DNA from: Herbaspirillum sp. meg3
GTDB lineage: Bacteria; Pseudomonadota; Gammaproteobacteria; Burkholderiales; Burkholderiaceae_D
Assembly: GCF_002257565.1 (NCBI RefSeq)
Contig: NZ_CP022736.1
Span: 3,410,001-3,474,000 of the forward strand
DNA length: 64,000 nt
Direction: 5' to 3'
Under the pieces are notes generated by a model. It was not told the DNA's origin and did no database searches. It was given only the letters and a program-made list of their open reading frames with translations. The position numbers and the translations under genes were made by a program. Positions within the stretch are counted from its first letter, which is position 1, and every line of letters begins with the position of its first letter. Shown piece by piece: positions 8,799-17,346 of the stretch.

Positions 8799-11408
8799 CT
8801 AAGCGGCCTTGACCGTCGACGCCAGAAAATCCTGCGCGAAACGTTGCAGCACACCGCCTGCTTCATAGATCGACACTTCTTCCGCAGTATCGAGACGGCA
8901 TGTCATCGGCACTTCGACGCGCTCACCGTTCTTACGCGTGATGACCAATGTCAGATCAGCGCGTGGTGTGCGCTTGCCGATCACATCGAAAGTTTCAGTA
9001 CCGTCGATATCCAGCGTCTTGCGCGTCACGCCTGGTTTGAACTCCAGCGGCAACACGCCCATGCCGATCAGATTGGTGCGGTGGATGCGTTCGAAGCCTT
9101 CGGCTGCGATCACTTCAACGCCTGCCAGGCGCACGCCCTTGGCGGCCCAGTCACGCGACGACCCCTGGCCGTAGTCGGCACCGGCGACGATGATCAGCGG
9201 CTGCTTGCGATTCATGTAGGTTTCGATGGCTTCCCACATGCGCATAACCTGCCCTTCCGGTTCAACGCGGGCCAGCGAGCCCTTCTTGACTTCGCCATTG
9301 ACGACGGCCATTTCGTTGACCAGCTGCGGGTTGGCGAAGGTGGCGCGCAATGCCGTCAAATGGTCGCCGCGATGGGTGGCGTAAGAGTTGAAGTCTTCTT
9401 CCGGCAAGCCCATTTTGGTCAGATATTCGCCGGCTGCGGAATCGGCCAGGATCGCATTGGACGGCGACAAGTGGTCAGTCGTGATGTTGTCCGGCAGCAC
9501 TGCCAGCGCGCGCATGCCGGTCATGGTGCGTTCGCCTGCCAACGCGCCTTCCCAATACGGTGGACGGCGGATGTAGGTGCTCATTGCACGCCAGTCGTAC
9601 AGCGGGCTGACCTTCTCGCCATTGTCGGCCTGCACGGCAAACATCGGCGTATAGACGTTGCGGAACTGCTGTGGCTTGACCGAGGACTTGACCACAGCGT
9701 CGATCTCTTCATCCGTCGGCCAGATATCCTTGAGGCGGACTTCCTTGCCGTCGACCACAGCCAGCACATCTTTTTCGATATCGAAGCGAATGGTGCCGGC
9801 GATCGCGTAGGCCACCACCAGTGGCGGCGACGCCAGGAAGGCTTGCTTGGCGTAAGGATGGATACGACCGTCAAAGTTGCGGTTGCCGGACAGCACAGCC
9901 GTTGTGTACAGGTCACGGTCGACGATTTCTTTCTGGATGACGGGATCCAGCGCACCCGACATGCCGTTGCAGGTGGTGCAGGCAAACGCGACGATGCCGA
10001 ACCCCAGCTTTTGCAGCTCGGTGCCCAGACCTGCCTCATCGAGGTAAAGCTCCACCGTCTTGGATCCGGGCGCCAGCGAAGACTTCACCCATGGCTTACG
10101 GGTCAGGCCGAGCTTGTTGGCATTGCGCGCCAGCAGACCGGCGGCAATCACGTTGCGCGGATTGCTAGTGTTGGTGCAGCTGGTAATGGCGGCGATGATG
10201 ACAGCGCCATCGGGCATCAGGCCTTCGGCTTCCTGCGCTTGCGCCTTGTCGAGATCGACGGCAATGCCGCGTTCAGCCAGTGCCGACACCGGCAGGCGGC
10301 GATGCGGATTGGACGGACCGGCCAGCGTGCGAACCACGGTCGACAGATCGAATTTCAGCGTGCGCTCGTACTGCGCAGACGCCAGGCTGTCGGCCCACAG
10401 GCCGGCTTCCTTGGCATAGATTTCCACCAGCTTGACCTGCTCGTCTTCACGACCGGTAAGCTTGAGGTAGTCGATGGTTTGCTGATCGATGAAAAACATC
10501 GCCGCAGTCGCGCCATATTCCGGCGCCATGTTGGAGATCGTGGCACGATCGCCGAGCGTCAAGGCAGAAGCGCCATCGCCGCGGAATTCCAGATAAGCGC
10601 CGACTACTTTTTCCTTGCGCAGGAATTCGGTCAGCGACAGCACGACGTCAGTTGCCGTGATACCGGGCTGCGGTTTGCCGGAGAGTTCAACGCCGATGAT
10701 TTCCGGCAGACGCATCCACGATGCGCGGCCGAGCATGACGTTCTCTGCTTCCAGACCGCCAACGCCGACAGCGATCACGCCCAACGCGTCGACGTGCGGC
10801 GTGTGGCTGTCGGTGCCGACGCAAGTATCCGGATAGGCCAGGCCGTTGTCGTTATGAATGACCGGCGACATTTTCTCCAGATTGATCTGGTGCATGATGC
10901 CGTTGCCGGGCTGAATGACGTTGATGTTTTCAAACGCCTTCTTGGTCCAGTTGATGAAATGGAAGCGGTCTTCGTTGCGGCGATCTTCGATGGCGCGATT
11001 CTTTTCAAACGCTTGCGGGTCGAAACCGCCGCATTCCACTGCCAGTGAGTGATCGACGATCAGTTGCACCGGCACCACCGGGTTCACCTTGGCCGGGTCA
11101 CCACCCTGATCAGCAATCGCGTCGCGCAGACCAGCGAGATCGACCAGCGCGGTCTGGCCGAGAATGTCATGGCATACCACGCGCGCGGGAAACCACGGGA
11201 AGTCGAGTTCGCGCTTGCATTCGATGATCTGCTTCAGGCAATCGACGAGGATGGTCGGATCGCAGCGGCGCACCAGATTTTCTGCGTGCACGCGCGAGGT
11301 ATAGGGTAGCGAGTTCCAGGCACCTGGCTTGATCGATTCAACCGCGGCACGGGCGTCGAAATAATCCAGCTTGGTGCCAGGTAAAGGTTTACGGTTTGCG
11401 GTATTCAT
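8799..11408 (-). CDS. acnD: Fe/S-dependent 2-methylcitrate dehydratase AcnD
   Basis: An 869-residue enzyme of the aconitase superfamily that dehydrates 2-methylcitrate; it replaces the PrpD enzyme of enteric bacteria and needs PrpF. Domain order is the catalytic alpha/beta domains with [4Fe-4S] cysteines in ITSCTNTSNPRNV and ACTTCNGMSG, followed by the swivel domain with GADYGQGSSRDWAAKG. The length is that of AcnD and shorter than a long linker-bearing AcnB. The neighbours prpC and prpF fix the assignment as AcnD rather than AcnA. The start MNTANRKPLPG fits the family. Confidence 0.95.
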   Translation of the reverse strand: MNTANRKPLPGTKLDYFDARAAVESIKPGAWNSLPYTSRVHAENLVRRCDPTILVDCLKQIIECKRELDFPWFPARVVCHDILGQTALVDLAGLRDAIADQGGDPAKVNPVVPVQLIVDHSLAVECGGFDPQAFEKNRAIEDRRNEDRFHFINWTKKAFENINVIQPGNGIMHQINLEKMSPVIHNDNGLAYPDTCVGTDSHTPHVDALGVIAVGVGGLEAENVMLGRASWMRLPEIIGVELSGKPQPGITATDVVLSLTEFLRKEKVVGAYLEFRGDGASALTLGDRATISNMAPEYGATAAMFFIDQQTIDYLKLTGREDEQVKLVEIYAKEAGLWADSLASAQYERTLKFDLSTVVRTLAGPSNPHRRLPVSALAERGIAVDLDKAQAQEAEGLMPDGAVIIAAITSCTNTSNPRNVIAAGLLARNANKLGLTRKPWVKSSLAPGSKTVELYLDEAGLGTELQKLGFGIVAFACTTCNGMSGALDPVIQKEIVDRDLYTTAVLSGNRNFDGRIHPYAKQAFLASPPLVVAYAIAGTIRFDIEKDVLAVVDGKEVRLKDIWPTDEEIDAVVKSSVKPQQFRNVYTPMFAVQADNGEKVSPLYDWRAMSTYIRRPPYWEGALAGERTMTGMRALAVLPDNITTDHLSPSNAILADSAAGEYLTKMGLPEEDFNSYATHRGDHLTALRATFANPQLVNEMAVVNGEVKKGSLARVEPEGQVMRMWEAIETYMNRKQPLIIVAGADYGQGSSRDWAAKGVRLAGVEVIAAEGFERIHRTNLIGMGVLPLEFKPGVTRKTLDIDGTETFDVIGKRTPRADLTLVITRKNGERVEVPMTCRLDTAEEVSIYEAGGVLQRFAQDFLASTVKAA

Positions 11409-11508
11409 GGCTCGGTCCCGAGAAAAACTTTAGGTAAGAGTGACAACCTGCGCGCCGTTTTATATCGGCGCAGCAGGCTGTGGATGTTGCAGATTTTCTT
11501 TACAACGA

Positions 11509-12672
11509 CTACTTGCGCTTGCTGATCGGCACAAACTTCAGATCTTCCGGACCGACGTAGTTGGCCGATGGACGAATGATCTTGTTGTCGATGCGTTGTT
11601 CGATGATGTGCGCCGCCCAGCCCGAAGTACGCGCAATCACGAACAGCGGCGTGAACATCGCGGTCGGTACGCCCATCATGTGGTACGACACGGCGGAGAA
11701 CCAGTCAAGGTTAGGGAACATTTTCTTGATGTCCCACATGACGGTTTCGAGGCGCTCGGCGATGTCGAACATCTTGACCGAACCGGCATCCTTGGACAGC
11801 TTGCGTGCGACTTCCTTGATGACCTTGTTACGTGGATCCGAAATCGTATAGACCGGATGGCCGAAGCCGATCACGACTTCCTTGTTCTCGACGCGGCGCT
11901 TGATGTCTGCTTCGGCTTCGTCGGGATTGTCGTAGCGCTTCTGAATTTCAAACGCGACTTCATTGGCGCCGCCGTGCTTGGGGCCGCGCAGCGCGCCGAT
12001 GCCGCCGGTGATAGCCGAGTACATGTCGGAGCCGGTACCGGCGATGACGCGGCTGGCGAAGGTGGAGGCGTTGAATTCGTGTTCGGCGTACAGGATCAGC
12101 GAAGTATGCATCGCCTTTTCCCACAGCTCGGACGGCTTTTCACCGTGCAGCAAGTGCAGGAAGTGACCACCGATGGATTCATCGTCGGTTTCCACTTCGA
12201 TGCGTTTGCCGTTCTGGCTGTAGTGATACCAGTACAGCAGCATCGAACCCAGCGAGGCCATCAGGCGGTCGGCGATGTCGCGTGCGCCTGGCGTGTTGTG
12301 ATCGTCTTTCTCGGGCAGTACACAGCCCAGTGCGGACACGCCGGTGCGCATCACGTCCATCGGATGCGATGCCGCCGGCAGCCATTCCAGCGCCGCCTTG
12401 ACGTTGGCCGGCAGGCCGCGCAATGCTTTCAGCTTGGCCTTGTAGGCTTTCAGTTCCGCCGCGGTCGGCAGCTTGCCGTGCACCAGCAAGTGAGCGATTT
12501 CTTCAAACTCGCAGCTGTCGGCGACGTCGAGGATGTCGTAGCCGCGGTAGTGCAAATCGTTGCCGGTCTTGCCGACGGTGCACAGTGCCGTATTGCCTGC
12601 GGTGACGCCGGACAGGGCGACGGATTTTTTTGGTTTGAAGCCTGGTGCCGGTGCGTCTTTTTGTTCGCTCAT
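11509..12672 (-). CDS. prpC: 2-methylcitrate synthase
   Basis: A 387-residue citrate-synthase-family enzyme that condenses propionyl-CoA with oxaloacetate to 2-methylcitrate. Visible motifs are LHYRGYDILDLA-like (LHYRGYDILDVAD) near the N-terminus, the catalytic AASHPMDVMRTG, GFGHPVYTISDPR with the active-site histidine, and the C-terminal RTSGWAAHIIEQR. The ATG at 12672 has GGAGG six to eight bases upstream; the codon just before it (TTG) is not needed. It lies between prpB (45 bp) and acnD (100 bp), which distinguishes it from the housekeeping citrate synthase. Confidence 0.95.
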   Translation of the reverse strand: MSEQKDAPAPGFKPKKSVALSGVTAGNTALCTVGKTGNDLHYRGYDILDVADSCEFEEIAHLLVHGKLPTAAELKAYKAKLKALRGLPANVKAALEWLPAASHPMDVMRTGVSALGCVLPEKDDHNTPGARDIADRLMASLGSMLLYWYHYSQNGKRIEVETDDESIGGHFLHLLHGEKPSELWEKAMHTSLILYAEHEFNASTFASRVIAGTGSDMYSAITGGIGALRGPKHGGANEVAFEIQKRYDNPDEAEADIKRRVENKEVVIGFGHPVYTISDPRNKVIKEVARKLSKDAGSVKMFDIAERLETVMWDIKKMFPNLDWFSAVSYHMMGVPTAMFTPLFVIARTSGWAAHIIEQRIDNKIIRPSANYVGPEDLKFVPISKRK

Positions 12673-12717
12673 CAAATCCTCCTGAAGGGTTGTATGGGGT
12701 TGGATTGCTATTTGTTC

Positions 12718-13608
12718 TTACTTGTTCTTTTGCTGCGCGAACAAGGCATCCAGTTTTTGTTCGAAAGCGTGGTAGCCGATGCGGTCATACAGTTCCATGC
12801 GCGTCTGCATGGTGTCGACCACATTCTTTTGCGTGCCGTCGCGGCGAATCGCGGTATAGACGTTTTCTGCCGCCTTGTTCATCGCACGGAAGGCTGACAG
12901 TGGATACAGCACGATCCCGACGTCGGCGCTCTTGAGCTCGTCCACGGTGAACAGCGGTGTCGAACCGAACTCTGTGATATTGGCGAGAATAGGTACTTTG
13001 ACTGCCGCAGCGAATTGCTTGTACATCGGCAGATCGGTAATCGCTTCCGGGAAAATCATGTCGGCACCAGCCTCAACGCAGGCAACAGCACGCTCGATAG
13101 CTGCATCCAGACCTTCCACTGCGAGCGCATCGGTACGCGCCATGATGACGAAGTTGTCGTCGGTGCGCGCATCAACGGCGGCCTTGATACGATCAACCAT
13201 TTCCTGCTTGCTGACGATTTCCTTGCCGGGACGATGACCGCAGCGCTTGGCGCCGACCTGATCTTCGATGTGGATAGCGGCAGCGCCGAACTTGATCATC
13301 GACTTGACGGTGCGCGCCACATTGAATGCGGAAGAACCGAAGCCGGTATCAACATCAACCAGCAGCGGCAAATCGCACACGTCAGTGATGCGGCGCACGT
13401 CAGTCAGTACATCGTCGAGATTGGAGATCCCCAGATCAGGCAAACCCAGCGAGCCGGCAGCAACGCCGCCACCCGACAGATAGATGGCCTTGAAGCCGGC
13501 GCGTTTGGCGAGCAAGGCGTGGTTGGCGTTGATGGCGCCGATGACTTGCAGTGGGGATTCTTCTTGAACGGCTTTGCGGAATGCGGCGCCGGAGGATTGG
13601 ATGGCCAT
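12718..13608 (-). CDS. prpB: 2-methylisocitrate lyase
   Basis: A 296-residue phosphoenolpyruvate-mutase/isocitrate-lyase family enzyme that splits 2-methylisocitrate into pyruvate and succinate, the last step of the methylcitrate cycle. The signature KRCGHRPGKEIVS (catalytic Cys) is present, with LYLSGGGVAAG and DVDTGFG metal-binding region upstream. I start it at the ATG at 13608 behind a GAGGTG site; the longer frame to 13716 would run through the sigma54 promoter. First gene of the prpBC-acnD-prpF operon. Confidence 0.95.
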   Translation of the reverse strand: MAIQSSGAAFRKAVQEESPLQVIGAINANHALLAKRAGFKAIYLSGGGVAAGSLGLPDLGISNLDDVLTDVRRITDVCDLPLLVDVDTGFGSSAFNVARTVKSMIKFGAAAIHIEDQVGAKRCGHRPGKEIVSKQEMVDRIKAAVDARTDDNFVIMARTDALAVEGLDAAIERAVACVEAGADMIFPEAITDLPMYKQFAAAVKVPILANITEFGSTPLFTVDELKSADVGIVLYPLSAFRAMNKAAENVYTAIRRDGTQKNVVDTMQTRMELYDRIGYHAFEQKLDALFAQQKNK

Positions 13609-13689
13609 GTGTTCACCTCGGTTGTGTTTGCATGCGCTGCGGTGTTTCGACACTTCAAGTGTTTCATCCGTAGCTACTGCGCCCTTCAT

Positions 13690-13705
13690 TGCAATCGCCA
13701 TGCCA
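13690..13705 (-). promoter_or_regulatory. Sigma54 (-24/-12) promoter of the prp operon
   Basis: On the minus strand the bases read TGGCATGGCGATTGCA, matching TGGCAC-N5-TTGCA at all but one position, with GG and GC exactly ten bases apart. Transcription would start near 13680, leaving about 70 bases of leader before prpB. The divergent prpR encodes a sigma54-dependent activator, which agrees with this reading. Confidence 0.8.
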
Positions 13706-13821
13706 CCGCCTGTCACATTTAAAACGTGCTCCTGATCTCATAGGAGAAAGCCCATAAGAATATGCAAAATCAACCACTTACAAATCAGTTATCGCTCTGA
13801 CAATGAAGTACTAACCAATCT

Positions 13822-13887
13822 TGAAACGTTTCATTTCGTGTTACATTTGAAACACTGAAACATGCATATGAAACAAACACATGAAAC
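13822..13887. promoter_or_regulatory. Cluster of TGAAAC repeats, candidate PrpR binding region
   Basis: TGAAAC occurs at 13822, 13848, 13856, 13869 and 13882, and the first copy is part of the perfect 12-bp palindrome TGAAACGTTTCA (13822-13833). The cluster lies about 120-195 bases upstream of the prpB sigma54 promoter, the usual distance for enhancer sites, and runs into the start of prpR, where it could also give autoregulation. Two GTGTTTC copies (13642, 13659) occur in the prpB leader. Confidence 0.55.
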
Positions 13888-15524
13888 ACCCTCGCCCTCA
13901 GCATCGGGATCAAAGCGACAAACCCGTCATCTGGACAGTCTCCGTGTCGCGGCTGGTCGAATTGTTCCGCGACATCACATTGGAGTTCGATGATCAAGCT
14001 GACATCGAGCCGATCCCTCTCGGCTTCGAAGATGCGGTACGCCATATTCGCGAACGCCTCGCCACAGAGCACTGTGATGCCGTGATCGCAGCAGGATCCA
14101 ACGGCGCTTATCTCAAGAGCCGCTTGTCAGTGCCGGTCATCATCGCCAAGGCCAGCGGCTTTGACGTCATGCAGGCGTTGGCAAAGGCGCGCAAGATTTC
14201 TCCCGACATCGGCATGATCACGTATCAGGAAACCATGCCCTCGCTGGTCGACTTCCAGAGTACCTTTGGACTGAACATCGTACAGCGCACCTATGCCACC
14301 GAAGAAGATGCGCGCTCGCAAATCAACGAACTGAAAGCTGCCGGCATCAAGGCCATCGTCGGCGCCGGCCTGATCACCGGTCTGGCGCAGGAGGCGGGAC
14401 TGGCGGGCATCTTCGTCTACTCCGCCGCCAGCATTCGCCAGGCTTTCGACGATGCGCTGGAACTGGCGCGTTTGACGCAGCTGGAGTCGACACGCGGACG
14501 CATCCTGCCCGTAGCAGACACCTTGCGCGCACGGCATCACCTTAACGATCTGCGCGGCGATTCCGCGGCGATGGAATCGGTGCGCCAGTCGATCACGCTG
14601 TTTGCCAAATCTCCTGCCACCGTATTGATCCAGGGCGAAACCGGCACCGGTAAAGAATTGGCGGCGCAAGCAATTCACCGCGCGCATCCGCAAATGCAGG
14701 GCAAGGTGCAAGCACATCATCCTTTCGTCGCAGTCAACTGTGGCGCGCTGGCAGAGTCGTTGCTGGAGTCGGAACTGTTCGGCTATGAAGAAGGCGCGTT
14801 CACCGGATCGCGCCGCGGCGGTCGCGCCGGTTTGTTCGAAGCGGCGCATCGCGGCACCCTCTTTCTCGATGAAATCGGCGAGATGCCCTTGCCTTTGCAA
14901 ACGCGCTTGCTGCGTGTACTGGAAGAACGTGAAGTCGTGCGCGTCGGCGGCACGCGACCGATCCCCGTCAATGTTCGCATCATCAGTGCGACGCATTGCG
15001 ACCTCGACAGTCGCGTCAAGGAAGGACGCTTTCGCGCAGACTTGTTCTATCGCCTGAGTGTGTTGCGCATGACCTTGCCGCCGCTGCGCGAACGTCCCGA
15101 CGATCTGGCGCCATTGGCGGAATGGTGCCTGAAGAATGCGCTGGCGGCGATGGACATACGTCCACACGCCAATCTGCACGCTGAGATCTTGCGTTGCGCT
15201 CCGCTGCTGGCTCGTCATGACTGGCCCGGAAATGTGCGCGAGTTGCGCAATATGATGGAGCGGCTGGCACTGTTCCTGGCGGCGGAACCCTTGCAGGCAT
15301 TGACACCGAATCTGATCGCTCGCGTCGCACCGGAAATCGCGAGTGCAGATACGTCGGCTATCCGCACTGCAGCATTACCGACGACGAAACAGATCGGCCC
15401 AGCGGGAGCGGAAGAGTCTTTACAAGAGGTGCTCGCACGCTTCAACGGCAATCGTGCCGCAGCCGCAAAATATCTGGGCATCAGCCGTACAACCTTATGG
15501 CGCAAACTGGGTGAAAAAACTTAA
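13881..15524 (+). CDS. prpR: Sigma54-dependent activator of propionate catabolism PrpR
   Basis: A 547-residue regulator. Residues 1-200 form the PrpR N-terminal sensor domain, which in this family detects 2-methylcitrate. The AAA+ domain has Walker A GETGTGKE (252-259), the sigma54-contact loop GAFTGS (305-310) and a Walker B LFLDEIGEMP. The C-terminus carries a Fis-type helix-turn-helix (NRAAAAKYLGISRTTLWRK). It is divergent from prpB and separated from it by a sigma54 promoter and TGAAAC repeats. The ATG at 13881 has no strong ribosome site, so the exact start is a little uncertain. Confidence 0.93.
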   Translation: MKHPRPQHRDQSDKPVIWTVSVSRLVELFRDITLEFDDQADIEPIPLGFEDAVRHIRERLATEHCDAVIAAGSNGAYLKSRLSVPVIIAKASGFDVMQALAKARKISPDIGMITYQETMPSLVDFQSTFGLNIVQRTYATEEDARSQINELKAAGIKAIVGAGLITGLAQEAGLAGIFVYSAASIRQAFDDALELARLTQLESTRGRILPVADTLRARHHLNDLRGDSAAMESVRQSITLFAKSPATVLIQGETGTGKELAAQAIHRAHPQMQGKVQAHHPFVAVNCGALAESLLESELFGYEEGAFTGSRRGGRAGLFEAAHRGTLFLDEIGEMPLPLQTRLLRVLEEREVVRVGGTRPIPVNVRIISATHCDLDSRVKEGRFRADLFYRLSVLRMTLPPLRERPDDLAPLAEWCLKNALAAMDIRPHANLHAEILRCAPLLARHDWPGNVRELRNMMERLALFLAAEPLQALTPNLIARVAPEIASADTSAIRTAALPTTKQIGPAGAEESLQEVLARFNGNRAAAAKYLGISRTTLWRKLGEKT

Positions 15525-15837
15525 CCCGGTTTTGTATGCCGGGTGCGCATCACTCATCGCATCACCGGTCATCTGAGAGCCGTCATTGATCCACAGGTGA
15601 ATCAACGGCGGGAGCAATCGCGCTTATTCCCGCAGAATAAGAATCGCATCACCTGACGATCTCAATGCGTGATTGACAGCCTCTCTCCCCTGCACGTATT
15701 CTCGCTCGGTTGCCTATAGACATCGGCATATCGAGGATATTGCGCATATTGTTTTAAGCATTTCGCTCATCGGAATCCTGGCAAACAATCCTCGACTAAA
15801 ACGGCACCCCTCAACAATCTCACCAACGGGAGAACGC
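15525..15837. other. Intergenic region between prpR and the MHS carrier gene
   Basis: No convincing gene. ACCCGG and CCGGGT (about 15528-15544) can form a short stem just after the prpR stop, but without a T-run. A GGGAGA ribosome site lies at 15828-15833 for the next gene. No clear promoter was recognised. Confidence 0.5.
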
Positions 15838-17130
15838 ATGAATAATAAGAGTTCTGCAGCAACCGGCAATGATGCGTCAGTCAAGCTTCATCCACAAACC
15901 TGGCGAGCAGTTATCTCGTCTTCGATCGGCAATGCGTTGGAATGGTTCGACGTCCTGATCTACGGCGCGTTTGCCGTGGTCATCGCCAAGCTGTTTTTCC
16001 CGACCGACAATGAAACGGTCTCGCTGTTGGTGACCTTTGCGACGTTTGGCGTGTCGTTCTTCATGCGTCCGCTCGGTGCGGTTATCCTCGGCGCGTATTC
16101 CGATCGCGTCGGACGCAAGGCGGCATTGTCGTTGTCGATCGTGCTGATGACCATCGGCACCGCGATGATCGCGTTCATGCCAACCTACTCCAGCATCGGT
16201 CTGTGGGCGCCGGCAGGTATCGTTCTGGCGCGTCTGATCCAGGGCTTCTCGGCGGGCGGCGAATTCGGCAGCTCGACGGCATTTCTGGTGGAACACGCAC
16301 CGCATCGCCGCGGCTTTTTCTCCAGCTGGCAGGTTGCCAGCCAGGGCCTGAGCCTGTTGATGGCAGCCGCTTTCGGCGCCGGTCTGAATGGTTGGCTGAC
16401 ACCGGAGCAGTTGTACTCCTGGGGCTGGCGTTTGCCTTTCCTGTTCGGCCTGCTGATCGGCCCTGCCGGTTTCTACATCCGTCGCCACCTGGATGAGTCG
16501 CCGGAGTTCGCACAAGCAGAACGCACCGAGACACCGCTGCGCGACACCTTCGCCACGCAAAAGATGCGCCTGCTGATCGGTACCGGCAGCGTGATCATGG
16601 CAACCGTGTCGGTCTATCTGTCGCTGTACATGCCGACCTACGCCATCAAGCAACTCGGCATGCCGGCATGGTCGTCGTATGCGGCAACATTGGTGTCGGG
16701 TCTGATCATGATGCTGGCGTCGCCACTCGTGGGTGAACTGTCGGACAAACATGGCCGTACGCCGTTCATGATTGCCAGCAGCCTGGCTTTCGTTGTACTG
16801 ACCTATCCGATGTTCGTTTTCCTGACCGGTTCGCCGAGCTTCATCAACCTGCTGTTGCTGCAAATCGTGATCGGCATTCTGATGACGATGTACTTTGCGT
16901 CGATGCCGGCATTGCTGTCGGATATCTTCCCGGTGCAGACACGCGGCACAGGCATGTCGCTGAGCTATAACATCGCTGTGATGCTGTTTGGCGGTTTTGC
17001 CGGGCTGATCATTACCTGGCTGATTCAGACAACCGGCAACAAGCTGTCGGTCAGTTATTTCGTGATCTTCGGTGCTGCGTTGAGCTTCATCGCTTCGGCA
17101 TCGGCACGTTATGTGTTGAAACTGCGCTGA
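15838..17130 (+). CDS. MFS transporter, metabolite:H+ symporter (MHS) family
   Basis: A 430-residue inner-membrane carrier with about 12 hydrophobic segments. The N-terminus (ISSSIGNALEWFDVLIYGAF) and the loops GAYSDRVGRKAAL and GGEFGSSTAFLVEHAPHRRGF are the signature of the MHS family (citrate, alpha-ketoglutarate, shikimate, proline/betaine carriers). The substrate is not determined by these motifs; a tricarboxylate or similar acid is possible given the prp cluster upstream, but this is inference. The ATG at 15838 follows GGGAGA; the longer frame from 15673 has no ribosome site. A terminator follows. Confidence 0.88.
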   Translation: MNNKSSAATGNDASVKLHPQTWRAVISSSIGNALEWFDVLIYGAFAVVIAKLFFPTDNETVSLLVTFATFGVSFFMRPLGAVILGAYSDRVGRKAALSLSIVLMTIGTAMIAFMPTYSSIGLWAPAGIVLARLIQGFSAGGEFGSSTAFLVEHAPHRRGFFSSWQVASQGLSLLMAAAFGAGLNGWLTPEQLYSWGWRLPFLFGLLIGPAGFYIRRHLDESPEFAQAERTETPLRDTFATQKMRLLIGTGSVIMATVSVYLSLYMPTYAIKQLGMPAWSSYAATLVSGLIMMLASPLVGELSDKHGRTPFMIASSLAFVVLTYPMFVFLTGSPSFINLLLLQIVIGILMTMYFASMPALLSDIFPVQTRGTGMSLSYNIAVMLFGGFAGLIITWLIQTTGNKLSVSYFVIFGAALSFIASASARYVLKLR

Positions 17131-17180
17131 TCTTTGGTACACCGTCCGGCTCAGGTCGGACGCACGTAAAGTTGGATATA

Positions 17181-17218
17181 AAAAAAGGGCCGGATTCGTT
17201 AGCGAACCCGGCCCTTTT
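17181..17218. terminator. Rho-independent terminator
   Basis: GGGCCGGATTCG, a short TTAG loop and CGAACCCGGCCC form a 12-bp stem with one mismatch, flanked by A-run and T-run. It ends the MHS carrier gene. Confidence 0.85.
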
Positions 17219-17346
17219 CATTTTGTTGTTCATCGTTCGGTTGCATTCTTTGCGAGGCATATCCGTGGCGATGTTTGCTTCCCTACCCCTCTACTGCTAC
17301 CGCTCTCCCACTTCCCTTAACTTGTGCTTGTACTTTTGCTTGACTA

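Noticed and set aside
8844..11048. A 734-codon open frame on the plus strand opposite acnD
   Set aside because: It is antisense to a full-length, motif-complete acnD. High GC content and biased codons produce long mirror frames, and the translation is rich in His, Arg and Gln without any family resemblance.
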